Below, in pieces: positions 4,538-5,609 of a stretch of DNA of 5,609 nt. Origin of the DNA: Candidatus Aminicenantota bacterium (GTDB taxonomy: Bacteria; Acidobacteriota; Aminicenantia; UBA2199); NCBI GenBank assembly GCA_020355945.1, contig CP070627.1, forward strand, positions 2,029,031 through 2,034,639, in the 5' to 3' direction. The notes beneath the pieces were generated by a model, which had not been told where the DNA came from, did no database searches, and saw nothing but the letters and a program-made list of their open reading frames with translations. A program made the position numbers and the translations under genes. Positions within the stretch are counted from its first letter, which is position 1. The number at the start of each line of letters is the position of its first letter.

Positions 4538-5025
4538 AGATTTCCTACTTTTCCCCTGATATCCGGGACTTCATAAGGCTCCTGGCAAAGTATGATGTAC
4601 GTTATGTCATAATAGGTGGAGTAGCGGTTATTTACTATGGTTCTGCCAGGCTTACCGGTGATATTGATTTTTTATACGAATCATCAGCAGATAATGCGAA
4701 AAAACTATTTTCAGCACTGGATGAATTTTGGCGGGGCTCAATACCAGGCATAAAAAAAGAAGAAGAATTAATCGGGGAAAATATAGTTGTCCAATTTGGC
4801 GTTCCTCCGAATAGAATTGATCTCTTAACGTCCATTGCAGCGGTAGAATTTAAAGATGCATGGGAGAACCGCCTGAAGGAAAAAATTACCATCGACGATA
4901 AAGAATACCCTGTATATTTAATTAGTTTAGAACAATTAATAAAAAACAAAAAAAGTGTAAACCGGGATAAAGACAAACAAGATTTAAAATTCCTGGAAAA
5001 GGTAAAGAAGAGGAAAAATGAATAA
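4534..5025 (+). CDS. Pol-beta-superfamily nucleotidyltransferase (AbiEii/DUF6036-like), putative toxin of a two-gene module
   Basis: 163 aa. YVIIGGVAVIYYGSARLTGDIDF (24-46) holds the GG motif (28-29) and the DxD pair (D43, D45). The likely third catalytic Asp is D96 in NRIDLLTSI (93-101). A C-terminal LISLEQLIKNKKSVNRDKDKQDLKFLEK (129-156) matches the Lys/Arg-rich helix that follows in small nucleotidyltransferases. All metal-binding acids are present, so it should be active. Relatives include AbiEii/MenT-type toxins, which modify tRNA or other targets with nucleotides, and many uncharacterised proteins, so neither substrate nor toxicity can be read from the sequence. ATG 4534 overlaps the 57-aa gene by four bases; AGGGAGG (4511-4517) lies 16 bases upstream, too far for a normal ribosome site, so coupled translation is likely. 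Its end overlaps tag by eight bases. The superfamily is secure; the toxin role is inferred from context. Confidence 0.88.
   Translation: MKISYFSPDIRDFIRLLAKYDVRYVIIGGVAVIYYGSARLTGDIDFLYESSADNAKKLFSALDEFWRGSIPGIKKEEELIGENIVVQFGVPPNRIDLLTSIAAVEFKDAWENRLKEKITIDDKEYPVYLISLEQLIKNKKSVNRDKDKQDLKFLEKVKKRKNE
5007..5013 (+). promoter_or_regulatory. tag ribosome binding site inside the upstream gene
   Basis: GAAGAGG at 5007-5013 ends four bases before ATG 5018. It lies within the last codons of the nucleotidyltransferase gene, which supports 5018 as the start and coupled translation. Confidence 0.5.
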
Positions 5026-5602
5026 CAAAAAACGCTGTGAATGGGTTCCGTTGGATAACCCGCTGTATGTCAAATACCATGATGAAGAATGGGGCGTTCC
5101 TATCCATGATGATCAACTGCTGTTCGAGTTCCTTATCCTGGAAGGCATGCAAGCCGGACTGAGCTGGCTCACCATCCTCAGGAAACGAGAAAATTTCAGG
5201 ACAGCTTTCCATCATTTCGATCCCCGGAAAGTTGCCCAATACGATGAGAAAAAAATCGAGTCACTCATGCAAAACAGCGGCATCATCCGCAATCGCCTCA
5301 AAATCCAGGCCGCCGTCCAAAACGCAAAAGCCTTTTTAGAAGTCCAGGCTGAATTCGGGTCCTTTGACGCCTTCATATGGCAATTCCTGGAAGGAAAACC
5401 CATTATCAACCAATGGAAAACCCTAAAAGAAATCCCTGCCAAAACCCCGCTTTCAGATACCATCAGTAAAGAATTAAAAAAAAGAGGCTTTCAATTCGTC
5501 GGGTCTACGATCGTTTATGCCCACATGCAAGCCACCGGCATGGTCAATGACCACACCATCGACTGCTTCCGCTACAACGAAGTGCGTGGCCTCTGTGGCT
5601 AA
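5018..5602 (+). CDS. tag: DNA-3-methyladenine glycosylase I (Tag)
   Basis: Cytoplasmic base-excision repair enzyme that removes 3-methyladenine from alkylated DNA. 194 aa, against 187 in E. coli. It opens CEW (C7) and has YHDEEWG (20-26), LEGMQAGLSW (41-50), TILRKRENFR (52-61), IIRNRLKI (89-96), SKELKKRGFQFVG (150-162) and VNDHTIDCFRY (176-186). The zinc ligands line up as C7, H21, H179 and C183 (E. coli C4, H17, H175, C179). The recognition residues are also kept: Y20, E42 and W50 (E. coli Y16, E38, W46). It overlaps the nucleotidyltransferase gene by eight bases, so it is probably the third gene of that operon; no separate promoter is obvious. The tail VRGLCG (189-194) and the stop are encoded by GTGGC-containing repeat sequence. 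No terminator fits before the window ends at 5609. Identification is very secure. Confidence 0.96.
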   Translation: MNNKKRCEWVPLDNPLYVKYHDEEWGVPIHDDQLLFEFLILEGMQAGLSWLTILRKRENFRTAFHHFDPRKVAQYDEKKIESLMQNSGIIRNRLKIQAAVQNAKAFLEVQAEFGSFDAFIWQFLEGKPIINQWKTLKEIPAKTPLSDTISKELKKRGFQFVGSTIVYAHMQATGMVNDHTIDCFRYNEVRGLCG

Positions 5603-5609
5603 AAAATTT
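5582..5609 (+). repeat. GTGGC repeat fragment forming the end of tag
   Basis: GTGGC occurs at 5586-5590 and 5595-5599, the second within GTGGCTAAAAAATTT, like the GTGGCTAAAATT ends at 3404 and 4290. The tag stop codon TAA (5600-5602) is the TAA of this repeat tail. The block runs to the window edge and may continue beyond. Confidence 0.45.

Noticed and set aside
4635..5239. Minus-strand ORFs opposite the nucleotidyltransferase and tag
   Set aside because: Both + strand genes are unmistakable, and the reverse products look like antisense translation.

Overview
The window is bacterial DNA of moderate-to-low GC with long A/T-rich intergenic stretches. The genes are standard bacterial families: an M56/BlaR1-type membrane peptidase, an AAA ATPase with a DUF4143 C-terminus, IspD of the MEP isoprenoid pathway, a Pol-beta-superfamily nucleotidyltransferase and Tag DNA glycosylase. 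All clear genes are on the + strand. Nothing fixes the phylum. Scattered degenerate repeats, toxin-antitoxin-like small genes and a DUF4143 ATPase fit a repeat-rich environmental bacterium, but that is inference.

Layout. 1-1106: 3' part of an M56 metallopeptidase cut by the window edge, with a strong internal ribosome site in front of a signal-peptide-like segment. 1107-1428: no convincing gene; a GC-rich hairpin, a small hairpin, and a cluster of direct and inverted repeats around an extended -10 promoter. 1429-2811: AAA_14/DUF4143 ATPase. 2851-3046: two tiny overlapping ORFs resembling an antitoxin followed by a truncated toxin. 3047-3478: no + strand gene; a 37-nt palindrome, a minus-strand sigma-54 promoter match with palindromic sites upstream, a TTCGTG-type repeat and the ispD promoter. 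3479-4177: ispD. 4178-4363: two kinds of short-period repeat and a promoter. 4364-5602: a three-gene overlapping operon: a 57-aa small protein, a nucleotidyltransferase and tag.

How it works together. The 57-aa gene and the nucleotidyltransferase overlap by ATGA and look like a two-gene toxin-antitoxin or defence-type module, with tag translationally coupled behind. ispD is transcribed alone. Three genes (2851, 3479, 4364) have a -10-like hexamer exactly six bases before the ATG and no Shine-Dalgarno, suggesting leaderless mRNAs, whereas the ATPase and tag have recognisable ribosome sites. The last codons of both ispD and tag lie inside short-period repeats that supply the stop codons.

No single spectacular new system is obvious. 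The best candidates for follow-up are the small-protein/nucleotidyltransferase pair, the leaderless promoter geometry, the antisense sigma-54 unit at 3070-3359 and the repeat cluster controlling the ATPase.
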